The translations under genes were made by a program, and so were the position numbers. Shown piece by piece: positions 10,001 to 20,632 of a stretch of 35,172 nt of DNA (the first letter of the stretch is position 1; every line of letters begins with the position of its first letter). The notes under the pieces are model-generated. The model did not search any database, was not told where the DNA came from, and saw only the letters and a program-made list of their open reading frames with translations. Source of the DNA: Cercozoa sp. M6MM (lineage: Eukaryota; Endomyxa: Ascetosporea). The DNA lies in the NCBI GenBank assembly GCA_040357565.1, contig JBDODJ010000118.1; one strand, given 5' to 3'.

Positions 10001-13000
10001 AAATAAACAACAGCCAAATCCTGGTGTCGACATATTTACCATCACACTTCTCTTCAAATTCGCCAGGGCACCTCAGGGTTGGGCATTCGGCAGCCGTTTC
10101 AACACAGCGTCCGCCAGGGCAACTGAAAGGAATGTACGAAGGGCACTTCACTTCAGCAGTACAGTTGGCAACAGAAGGTTGGCAAGTTCGATCTAAATTT
10201 AAGAACGTAAAGACTGCTGCGGTTCCGCTGGTGAGAAAAGGTGAGGTGGCCACTTTACCAGGACAACGAACTGGAGTTTCTGATGGGCATGGCTCTTCGA
10301 CATGGCAGTTCGTCATGTTGGCAATGCTGCACAGTTCTCGATAGTCACAACCCGTTAAAAAAGACGAAGAAATATGCGCGTACCACGTTCCATCAGGGCA
10401 TCGGTACGGCGCTTCCGACGTGCAGTCTTCAAGAACTGGGCAATCTTCAGAAAACAATCTGCACGAACCGTCTTCGCAGCGAACAGGAAGATCCATCGGA
10501 CACGTCACAAGAGTAGAGCACTGGTCGTAGCCCGTCTGGCATGTGCGATCCGGGCATCGAACATAACCACTCTGCAGAAAAAAACAGAATTTTGCAACAA
10601 AGCGAAAGAAGTTAGCACAGCGTCATTTACCGGACATGATTGTACTTCCTACGCCAAGAGCAAAGATGGGTAAGGGTTGAGGAGCATATAGTATCTAGCT
10701 TAGGTATGCGATGTACAGGGCAGTAGTCGGATGAAACACGACACGAATCATCAAAGCAGCGGTAGGGTCGCTCTTCGGGGCACTTGAGAGCAGTAGGACA
10801 GTAGGCAAACGAAGGTACGCAGTCGCCAGTTGAGCAAACTACGCCATCGCATGTGAAATCGTCACCAAAAGACGGACAGAAGTCGACATTCGTGACGCAC
10901 TCGTTGTTGAAACATTTGACATAGCCCGTCGGGCATTTAACTTCCTGGTGCGATCAGGACAACCGCGAATTTATAATTGTGACTTGGATATTTCCAAACA
11001 AACTTGCTACCTGAGGACACATGTAGAGAGCAAAGGCGCAATCTCCACTCGGGCAACGCTCCATGTCTTCGGGGCATTCGAGTTCAGCAGAGGACGGACA
11101 ATCCTCTGCTTTTCGGCAGCTGGCGTCAGCACACAGTACATCGCCTCGAGGACATAGAGAGCCTGCTGGGCATAGATCCGCTCGCGGCTCACTAAACAGG
11201 CCACAGCAATAATAGTATTGTTAATAGTCATGCGGTGCCCATTACCAGTATCCGTCACTGCACATTGTCCAGTCTCCAGGACACATGGTGGTAACTTTTT
11301 CGTGTAGCTTCTGTGCAATTTCACCCAAGCTCTTGTTGGAGATTGACGAGAAGTCTACTTCGTGGATTGAGGAGATGTTTGCAGGATCGAAAGTAATATC
11401 TGTTTCGTTCGCCAGGATTTCGGCGAGGAAACTCAGTTGTCTTTGAGAGCACTCTTTGACGGTCGCAGCGCAACTTCGGTCTGCCCCGCACAGTATCGGC
11501 TCGTCCTCTGGACAATACTGCTGAGAGGGACACGTGCTGTTGGCCACTTCGTCGCTTGGAAGGCATGTAATGCCGTCTGCGATTCACGCACTATAGAGGG
11601 ACTGCAATGCGATTAAAGCAATTAATTTACCCGGACACTTCGTGAAGTTCGTCGGACACTCAAAGTTGCCTATGCAATCATCAATGTGACTGACGCAACT
11701 TCGTCCGTCGGGGCACAGGCTATTTCATGTCCCACAACCAAGCAATGCGCGAAATCTGTTTTCTATTTGATCAATACAGAAGAACTCACAACGAAGCATC
11801 AAACGGGCACTGAATCACCGCTGGGCACTCACTTGGCGAAGGAGCGCAAGTGCCATCGAAACACCGAACCTCGCTTTCTACATCGCAGTCGAAAAGTCGC
11901 GAGAACAGGTTTTCAAAGACAAACTCGGGGCAATCAGCAAAACTTTCAGCACAAGATCCATCAGGACATTTGACTGGAGTAGCTGTTGTGCATGAAGTGT
12001 CCGCTGGACAATCTTCCTGCGAGTGGATTTGTTTTATTTTTGTGGGACGACAGGTCAACTGAATGTAGTTTTTAAATACCTTGTTTCGTCTACACACTGG
12101 TATTGAGCTGCACAAGAACTGTGCGCTTGGGCATTGCAAAATGCTAGTGTCAGAGCAGCCAAGAAGCTCTGGGTAGCAACCGTCAGAGCACAGAACGAAA
12201 TGCGCAGGACAGGTAATTCCTGTTGGACACTGGCCTAGACTCGCAGCACAGTCACCATTCGCACAACGAACCTCAGACTCAAGGCAAGTTGGTAGCGGAG
12301 GACAGTCCTCAAAGTTGAACTGACACGACGCATCGCTGCATTTCACCATCTTTGGAGGGCACTGGACGTCGTTTGCGCAATCCATCGGCGTTTTGCGGCA
12401 GCTGCGGTCGAAGGGACAGCGGTATGGTCTCTCCTGCGGACACTTGTCTGTCTTCAAGATTGCAACACATTCCTCAACTGTCTTCACGCAGTCGCCGTTC
12501 GGGCACCCTGAGGCAAGAAAGTCGGTACAAAAAAAAACTGGAAGATGGTAAAAAGTTGAATACGGAAAGGTTCTTCGTATGGGCAACGGCAGTTTGAAGA
12601 ACTTCGCTCGCAAACACCATCCCAGCACAACACTGGGTACTCAAAAGGGCACGACCCGGATATCATGCCACAGTCCTCTTCCGCGCGCACGCAGTATCCG
12701 GTGGTCTCGCAGCGAACTGTCCCTTGAGGGCAGGGACATGTAAGTGGGGTGGCACACCCACCGGTGAGGCACGGGAACCATGCATCTTGACTGGTTGAGT
12801 TGCAGCGCGACTCCAATCCCTGGTCGCACTCTACTGGGTTATCAGTGCAACGCCCATCGGGACAACGATACTGCGCAAGTCCCTCAACAATGCATGATTC
12901 ACAACGGAAGGATGACCCATGGTAACATTAACATACAGGCTGGGTTGGGTAGCAGTTGCACTCTGTGTGGTCCCACGCACAGCTACCGTCCCAACAGGAA

Positions 13001-15554
13001 ATTAAAGGAAAGCTGCATTCATCTTCACAACTGTCTTCTGTGGTGAGACAACGCCCATCATCACATCTGTTCGTGTGCGTGAACGGACACTGCGGGCAAC
13101 TCATAAAGTCAGTTGCACAGTGGCCATCGAGACACCGGACTTGCCCGGCAGAACACGGTTCTGAGAAACGAACACAATCCTCTTCATCCTTCGTACAAAT
13201 TCCGTTTCCACAGTCGGTCGAATTGGAAGGACAGCCAATCTCTAGGTAGCAGTCAGCCGAACTGTATGCGCATGAGTCATCTTGGCACTACAAAGAAAAA
13301 TCTTCTGCTGCCTGGAACTGACTTTTAGTAAATTTTACAAAAAGAACTAAGACTTTTTACCACAACTTCCCATGGTTGGCAATGTGACGGAGGGTAGCCG
13401 TAGCACTCGTATTCTTCGCGAGCACAGCGTCCATCAGGGCAAACTCGGTCGTGACCGCAGTTCCCTGCAATCATCGGTCCAAAATCGCTGGGGCTCGGGG
13501 ATTAAACTGAAAGTAGACTTTAAATTTACCCGGGAGGAGTGGTTCTCGGTTGGCGCAATCCGCGCCATTCCACAGGCACAGGTTATCGTACTTACACCTT
13601 GATTGTCCGCTCAAAATACACTGATCCGTAACTTCTCCATCGTATGGGCAGTGCACATCCCAGAAAATGCACGAGCCGAAGGTGTCGCACCACCTCTGTC
13701 CAAATGGGCACCTCAAACCCACAGAAACGTTGCCACTGAAAGTGTCGGAGGGGCAGTCGTTCTCAGAACTCGCACAAGCGCGGAATTCAGGACGACAAAA
13801 CTCAGGGATTTGGTCTTGGATGTTGGGATCAAAGAAATTGATGCCGAGACATTGTTCCGGTTCGGCAACGTAGAAGCAAGGCCTGTCAGCGAGAAAGCGA
13901 ATGAAGTTGTTGAACAGCTGAGCAAACACAATCAAATGAACTGGAAGGTGACTTACACTTGGTCGATTCGACATCCTGAGTAGTGGTAACATTGCTCCTC
14001 CGGACCGACACACTCGACTTGGTGCGTGCCATTGGCGTATCGCTCAAAGTCCCATTGAAAGCACGGCTGCAGATCTCCACAAAACAGTTCTTCGGGTTTC
14101 GGACACTGCTCCTCGTTTTTCAAGCACGTGAAGAGCGTTCCATTGATCGTGGGACAGGGATGTTCACCTGAGGCACAGTTGTATTAACACACCACCTTGG
14201 CATTCGTACTGGTCATAGTACCTTCACCACAAGAAGGACACTCCATTCCAGGGAAGCAAAAACGCTCGCCTGAAAATGGATCGAAGCAATGAGTCTCGTT
14301 TGCGTCACAAACTTGGTCAGAGGGAATCGGGAACATGTTGCTGCATTCTTCCAGCGACATGCACTCTCGGTGACCTGAACCGGGAATGAAGCATAGAACT
14401 TCGGATGGGCTGCATAACTCAAACGACGGGGAAGGCGTCAGTGAGTCCTCGCACTCCGACACAGTCGCGCAGAAGCGTGAACCAGAGCCTTCATCGTAGC
14501 ACAAGATTTCGTCTGTGGCGCAAAACATGTCGCTCGGGTTCGGAACTGTCCCGTTCATCATTTCACAGTCTGTTGGTGACGCGCAGAATCGATCATCTTG
14601 TGATCCGATGCATAGAATTTCATTTTCTGGGCAGTTGGCCAACGAATTGCAAAGGTCTTCAGGCAAACAGGTGACGTTTCCATCCGACAACGTGCAAGCT
14701 ACAGAAACAATTCATATGCATATGAACAAACTTTCTGAAGGATCTTACGAGCTTCGTTGGGTTCGCACGTGATGACTGGAACCACGATAGCATCACATTC
14801 TGCTTGGGTGGCACAAAATCTTGAGTCAGTCATTTCGTCAAAGCACAGAATTTCATCCCAAGGACAGATCTGTGGAAATACTTTTAGCTTTAACTCTATA
14901 GATGAGGGTCATGGAGAACTCACCTGGTCATCAGGAGGAAGGAGTTCATGGCTGCGCAAGAAAGTGCAATTGAAACACCGTGCCACGCTCTGTGTTTGTG
15001 TTTCCGTAAATTTACCAGTTCGCAAGTAGGTCACAGTAGCGTTCATCTTCTACTGAGTCGTAGCACAGAACTTCGCCTACAAGATTCAAGCCAACATCCA
15101 AGCACAGTATTCTCCCCAGGAATCTTACACAAGGTTGTAATTTAGTTGTGAACATGCTAAAGAGAAATTGACCATCTGGGCAGATTTGGTCAGCTGGGTC
15201 GGCGAGAACACATTCAGAAGGTGGCAGACACGCTCTTGTGCCATTGACACCGTAACAGAGAACTTCACTTTCAAGGCAAGCTGGAGCAGGGAAGTCACAT
15301 GCATCCGGGGCGAGGCACTCGCGGTCCCCAGTGTTTGGATTAAAGCACAAGACTTCTCCACTAGGGCACGCAGGTTCAGACGGATTTGGCGTGTCGCATT
15401 CCTCTGGAAGCATGCATTCGCGCTGTCCGGTGTTCGGATTAAAGCAAAGCACCTCCTGAGAAGTGCAGATCTGGTCGGACGGGGACGGCTCAGCCGCCGC
15501 CTGTATGAGGCTCTGCAGACCGCCCACCAGCAGTAGGCAGGGTACGAACCTCAT
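7013..15554 (-). CDS. Giant cysteine-rich repeat surface protein with GPS-like motif
   Basis: Not assignable to a named protein. My 28-exon splice model closes in frame for 2,280 aa. A signal peptide (residues 1-20, MRFVPCLLLVGGLQSLIQAA) is followed by roughly 50-60 short four-cysteine units with the core C-P-x(4)-P-x-R-C-P-D-G-S-C-V-x(5-6)-C; the first ten or so units are a longer variant (LCFNPNTGDREC). A Cys-free insert (about 50 aa, N-glycosylation sequons) sits in the exon 11246-11576. Near the end, LACRYVDEQGQW and FSCSVLHFSSW resemble the two halves of a GPS autoproteolysis motif, followed by a Thr-rich stalk and a hydrophobic segment (about residues 2254-2276) with almost no cytoplasmic tail. 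The tail could be one membrane helix or a GPI signal. A surface adhesin, coat or mating-type role is only inference. The units are not LDL-A repeats. Confidence 0.85.
10631..10648 (-). other. 18-nt microexon in the cysteine-rich gene
   Basis: This six-codon exon (EVQSCP) is bounded by TAG upstream and GTAAAT downstream on the minus strand, in phase 0 on both sides. It supplies the first Cys-Pro of a repeat unit. Without it the flanking exons still join in frame, but that unit would lack its first cysteine. The regular spacing of neighbouring units supports its inclusion. Confidence 0.65.
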
Positions 15555-16041
15555 CTAAACCAACGTCTTGCAAAATCTTGCAGTTAGCTAGAAGCTTCGA
15601 GGTCTGGCCAGATCTCCGCGCGGATCGGAAGCATGTGCCTGACCCAGCATTCTGGAAATGCCAACTGCCAACAAACAGAAAATCCATTGGTAGAAACGCT
15701 GAACGGTGACCCGACCCGAAGAATTCTCTACCCACCTCCGGACCCTACCGGGAGAGGAGGGGAGGGGGTAAGGCTGCACGCTGGATACTAATGAAATTTA
15801 TATCACACCTAGCGGTCGTGACTTGAGTAAATATTACATTCCGTATCGCTAGCGTATCGTAGATAGTAAATTTATGTATACTGTATGCGTATGAAATGCT
15901 CAAGCACGCGATTGCATAAACTTTAAGCGTGTACATACGTACGGTATGTGTGAGCGAGTATTAGCTGCTCGATACTCGCCTGGGGCGCTACGTTATGCGC
16001 TAACAATGGTAATGCGCCCCGCCCCGCATGCGCACAAGTGA
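15555..16041. other. Promoter region of cysteine-rich gene and antiporter 3' flank
   Basis: This spacer separates two minus-strand genes and is the presumed promoter of the cysteine-rich gene. The part next to that gene is GC-balanced; 15780-15960 is AT-rich with repeated GTATGCG/CGTATCG-type words. No gene is visible. Confidence 0.6.
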
Positions 16042-18568
16042 CTACTCGCCGCCTTCAGAGACCAAGTCGAGCACCGCTGGGCATAGGATTTCACTAGACG
16101 GTGTCCTTTCGAGCTCCATCTCATCTGATACCAAACTGAAGCTCGAAAAAGCAAATGAAACAGAAAGTGGTACCGTCAGGTGCCACCATTTGAACGGATC
16201 CTGTCGCCCGATGCAAGACATAAAGAAAGAGAAACGGCGTCAACATACAGATGAACAACAGGGCAAGAACACAGGCCGCTCTACACGAGGAATCAGCAAA
16301 AGTGAAGCACGCAGATATTTTACAGCACAACTTACACATCCGCATCTGTCAATAATTCATCCTCACTTGCTTGTTTTGCAAGCAAAAAAGAGAACTCCCC
16401 TCGTCCACTAAATAACAATCACTTTCAAAAAGAGAAGCCACGGTCAAATATAAAAGTGACGCACCTCATCGCAAGTGCATACACGAGGACCTTCTGCGCG
16501 ATCGGGAGCGTTCGTTCCGTCGGGTCCGTGTGAGCACCTCGCACACGAAGAGTCGTCTTATGGGCAAAAGCAGCCACCGGTAGCTTGCCGAAAAAGGCGC
16601 ATGCAAATAAAATGCTCGCCTTGGCTAGAGTGCCTGACTTCCAGAACTTGGTTTGCTCGCCATCCCGGTCAATCAATGACGGTAACGAAAAACCCTACAC
16701 AGCAACACGGATTAACTGTTGCACAATGCCTCGCGATCGAAGTCAACCACTTAACAAGCTTACGATAGTGCACGCGAAGAAAAGACGAACGAGCCACCTC
16801 ATTGCAAAGTCACCCTAAACCAACAAAAGTCATGCCATTCCACCGGACTTGTGCAAAGCACCAAGATACGTGTGCTTCAAACTGTCTGCGGACGGAAGGA
16901 TACTTGTTGAAAGCGAGACCTGCCACAAAGGCTCCGAGCTATTCACAAGAAGCTTCTCAGCAGTGTACCAACTGAACTGAGAGGGGGTGAACGAACCAAA
17001 TCGCTAGTTCCTGCTGCGTCAGCAGCGATGGCACCTCCTGCAATTCGGTCGTTTTGTGAGCGAGAAAATTGAAAGGAAAAAGGAGCAATACCTGTGGCTA
17101 CGAGAAGCATCAGACAGAGGCGGAACTGTTCTCGAGTGTTTTCAGTGTCTGCCAGCACAAGTGAGTTCCAGCCAAATTGAGCATTTATTTATGAGTAACT
17201 GCCAGGTACCGTAGTTTCGGAAAGGAAAACGCTTGAATGTAGCCCGCTCAAGCACTGGAAGCACACGCGGTATTGTGGGCAGCAAGACGATGCCACTGCA
17301 CACATACATAATGATAGACTTTTCTGCATCTCGGCGTCATATCCATAGAATTATCGTAAGCAAACTGAGAAACCAAAGGATGGCAGCAGTGGAGGCCACC
17401 AGGGGCGACAGAACGTCCCAAGTCGACACTGAAGACAGGAGCGAACCGTGCAACAACTCAAGAGACCAATTGTATCGATTGACACAGACAGTTCGTACCA
17501 TCATCCTTGAGTGCCACTGCCTGAACTTCCGCCAACAGAACAAGCGACAGCACATCTGCACAAGAATAAAAGCCAGCACAAACGAAATCAGTCGGCGTAC
17601 CGTCAAACACTGCTGCCGCAGCGACAAAGGTTCCCAGCGAAGTAGTCTGTCAGCAGCACGAAGAATCCTCTCATGCACACCTGCAACGCACGGTGCATCT
17701 TACATGCAGTTCAAACTGTCGCAACAAGGTCGTAACGTAGCCCAAGGACGTCGGTGCAAGAGCTAGACTCATGCACGCAATGTACTCGACAAACTTGAGC
17801 TGGACAGACGCAAAACAAAGAAAACGGATACTTACTTGCCCCGATAGCGAGCGTGTTTCTCCAGTCACCTCCGCCTTCAAAACTCTGAAGCGGGCGAAAC
17901 ACAAATAGCCAGACACAAAGTAGAGTGTAAGGACAAGAGCACATCGGGATAGCCGTTAAACAGTAGCTGCGCCAAGAACACGAAACCGACGGGAGCGGCC
18001 TGTCACAGTATGCCCTGATAGTGCATATGCACGATACTGAAGGAATAAAAGGCACCTACCACTCCAGCGAAGGCACCTAGTGCACTCCGAACGACCCCAA
18101 CACGCCTTAGATCAGCCTACGAAGCATTTCATACACATGCACCCTCAACACATGAATACAAGGTACCAAGTCGACTGAGAGACCGGCATGCGTCACAAGG
18201 AGCAACACGCCGAGTTTGCCCGCCGCTGTAAGAGCCTCCGGGAACGGCGCTTGCTGCCACAGGGCCGGTCCAATGGCAGCGCTGAAAATTACACGATTGT
18301 TCGCCTTCAGCAAACAGCGAATTGTTTCTTAAACAAGTAGTACCCAGCAATGAGAAGCAGAGGGATAGGCGAGGCATGCAACTGCAAGTGTAGAATGTGA
18401 TGGTGCCCGGGCGCGTGAGCGGTTAAAAAACACGTACAATTGTGGAACACACTTCTGCAAGCCAACATACGGCTAGTACGCCTACCAGCTCTGTGAAACA
18501 AAAACAAGTGCAGCTCGGCAGAAAACAGAAAAAAAAACAAAGCCACTTATCTCGCCGTTTAACTCCAT
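16042..18568 (-). CDS. Monovalent cation:proton antiporter, CPA2 family
   Basis: Integral membrane exchanger of Na+ or K+ for H+ (CPA2; KefB/NapA/CHX relatives), setting organelle or cytosol pH and ion balance. The gene has 20 exons: 18547-18568, 18438-18490, 18335-18381, 18167-18281, 18060-18116, 17943-17999, 17836-17884, 17704-17762, 17601-17646, 17499-17555, 17374-17428, 17210-17295, 17092-17148, 16997-17037, 16870-16938, 16764-16814, 16465-16694, 16336-16407, 16174-16280, 16042-16124; all phases close, 470 aa. Family landmarks: PIPLLLIAGYY, GKLGVLLLVTHAGLSVDL, APTSLG, an Asp-Asp pair D168-D169 in VFDDVLSLVLLAE (the ion-binding DD of electrogenic members), LGAFVAGLAFN, GFSLPSL, GKLPV and SGRGEFSFLLA. 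About 12-13 helices and a short acidic tail. No KTN or universal-stress domain is attached. Nineteen introns in 1.4 kb of coding sequence is extreme. Confidence 0.9.
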
Positions 18569-18847
18569 AATTGAAAGCCCACGTGCGTGGGGCTGAAAGG
18601 AATCTGAAAAAGATCCCTAGAGTACAGTGCGTCGTGACGTGGTCAAATCGCCCAAGTCGTCCAGCAACGCAACGCAATCGTTGCGGCTTCACTTAATGGC
18701 GGAACCACCGTATGTTATAAACTTCTCTATGAACGCAACTGAACCAATGCGACCGCAGGCTGCGGCTGGTTAAAAACGAAACGAACTCGCACTCAAACCG
18801 AAACCTGAGCTCGCGTCGGCTGGACGCAAGCTTACGTCGCTCGCAGC
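18569..18847. promoter_or_regulatory. Antiporter upstream region
   Basis: A 279-bp spacer lies between the 3' end of the helical mitochondrial-type gene and the antiporter ATG, both on the minus strand. On the minus strand it contains a run of TTTCG/GTTTGAG-like words around 18768-18812, similar in style to T-rich TTTCG words upstream of the kinase-like gene at 31648. A promoter role is inferred from position only. Confidence 0.4.
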
Positions 18848-20579
18848 TTACATGGTATGTGCGTTCGAGGCGTCGACTACTCGCTTGAACACCTGCAACA
18901 GATCCAAGAAGCACATCAACACAACGCTGAGGTGATCAGGCACGAGAAAGGTACGGCTGCAGATCGCTGGCCGAGCGACTTGCACTTGGGCGAGTTCATG
19001 AGCGACAGCAGCGCCGTCAGCGTTCGCGAGCGGTTCAGCATGCCCTAAAAACGAACACAGGCATCAAAGGATTATAAACACAAATTTGCAGTCACCCAAG
19101 ACAGGCATACCTCGTTCTCCAGGAAGTCGATGAGCTTCTTGGCCTCCTCCAGCAGTGGTGTGCCGATGAACTCGGGATCCTGTGGGTTAGGACACACACA
19201 CAAACACGCAGTGAAAAAAGACGGGTCTCTGCGGGGAGGGGGGTTACCTGCTCAAGGACGTTGGCCAGTCTCGCGTAGAAACCGTCGCTCAGCTGACGTG
19301 CCTGAATGTTACACACACAGTTGCGTGTATATATATATATATATATATTATATATATGTGTGTTGTGTGTGTATGTATTTATGTCTAAGTATGGAGGCAC
19401 AGACACAGACACAGACACAGACACCGACACAGACAATCAGTGTACGTTGGTGACACCGCCGATATGCTGAAAGGCCCAGTCGCGAACCTCGTGTGCTACG
19501 GGGGAAGGGGAGTAAAAAAGCAGGAAGTGGGACAGGGGGATATGAGGGAAGGACAAGGGTACACTTGCGCACGACGCCGACGTCGCGCACCACAAGCACC
19601 GAGAGCATCGACTCGAAGATGCGCGTCGACTGCACGGGAATCGCGAGTTCCTTCATCTGCTGCCGCACCTGGTCGAGCTTCTGGAAGCGCTCGGCGCTCT
19701 TGACAGTCTCGTCCTGCGCGTATGCTCTCAGCAGCGTCTGCAAGGGGGAGGCATAACCGCGCTAACGTGGGTAACTGGGAGGACAAGGAAGATCGCACCT
19801 CGAACACACGCTGTGTCAGCAGGTGGCACAACTGCAAGTGCTTCGGCTGCTCCGACTGACCACTCGCTCTCTTGTCGGCCAGTGCGTTCTCCTGTCAGGG
19901 GAGGGGGAGGGGTACCAGTAGTATGGGGGACATTACACAAGGCACATTGTACCTCCACGAGAGTGGTCTGCGTCAGTTTCACGAGTTTATCAAACACGAT
20001 CTGAGCCTCCTCAGAGTTGCCTGTACTCGAGGGGACAACAGGGAGGTAACACAGGGTGAAATGTGTGGGGGGGGGGGGGGTAAGAACTCAGCCGTACCAC
20101 CGGCCGAGATAGCGGCCAGACCGCTGTGCAGCAGTTCAATATCGGGCTCCTCGTGCTCCGACAGCAGACGCACGGCCAGCTCGGCCGAGTCGCTCGTCGG
20201 ACATTGCTCCTGTTGGGGTTACAAGGGTAACACTGGGATACAAGGGTAACACGGGGGGAGGTAAACAGGGAAGGGAAGTACCAGGATACGCAGGCGCGCC
20301 GACAGCACGTGGTAGTCCTGCGGCGACACTTCGAAGGACAGGGCGCCGACGTAGAGGATCCACGCGGCCATGCGCGTGCGCTCCAGGTCGGTGAACTCGG
20401 GTGACAGCAACAGGCCCTTGGACTGTCACACACTCATACTCGCACACTCGCACACCCACACAGTCATGTACACACACAGTCATGTCCACACACAGTCATG
20501 TACACACACAATCATGTACACACACAGTCATGTACACACACAGCCATGTACACACACAGTCATGTACACACACAGTCAT

Positions 20580-20632
<53 letters not shown>

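Noticed and set aside
14184-14690. Separate small secreted protein genes along 8000-15500 on the minus strand
   Set aside because: Each open block begins and ends at splice sites in compatible phase and only the 15554 block has a signal peptide, so they are exons of one gene.
7743-15554. LDL receptor class A or EGF repeats
   Set aside because: LDL-A needs six cysteines and the CDGxxDCxDGSDE acidic motif; EGF needs six cysteines with other spacing. Units here have four.
16028-16411. 127-residue plus-strand frame
   Set aside because: Shadow of the last antiporter exons on the minus strand.
17233-17766. 177-residue plus-strand frame as a gene
   Set aside because: It is antisense to well-supported antiporter exons and shows no domain features.
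20453-20582. CRISPR-like array of 16-bp units
   Set aside because: Units are directly tandem with no spacers and are AC-rich; it is an intronic minisatellite in a eukaryotic gene.
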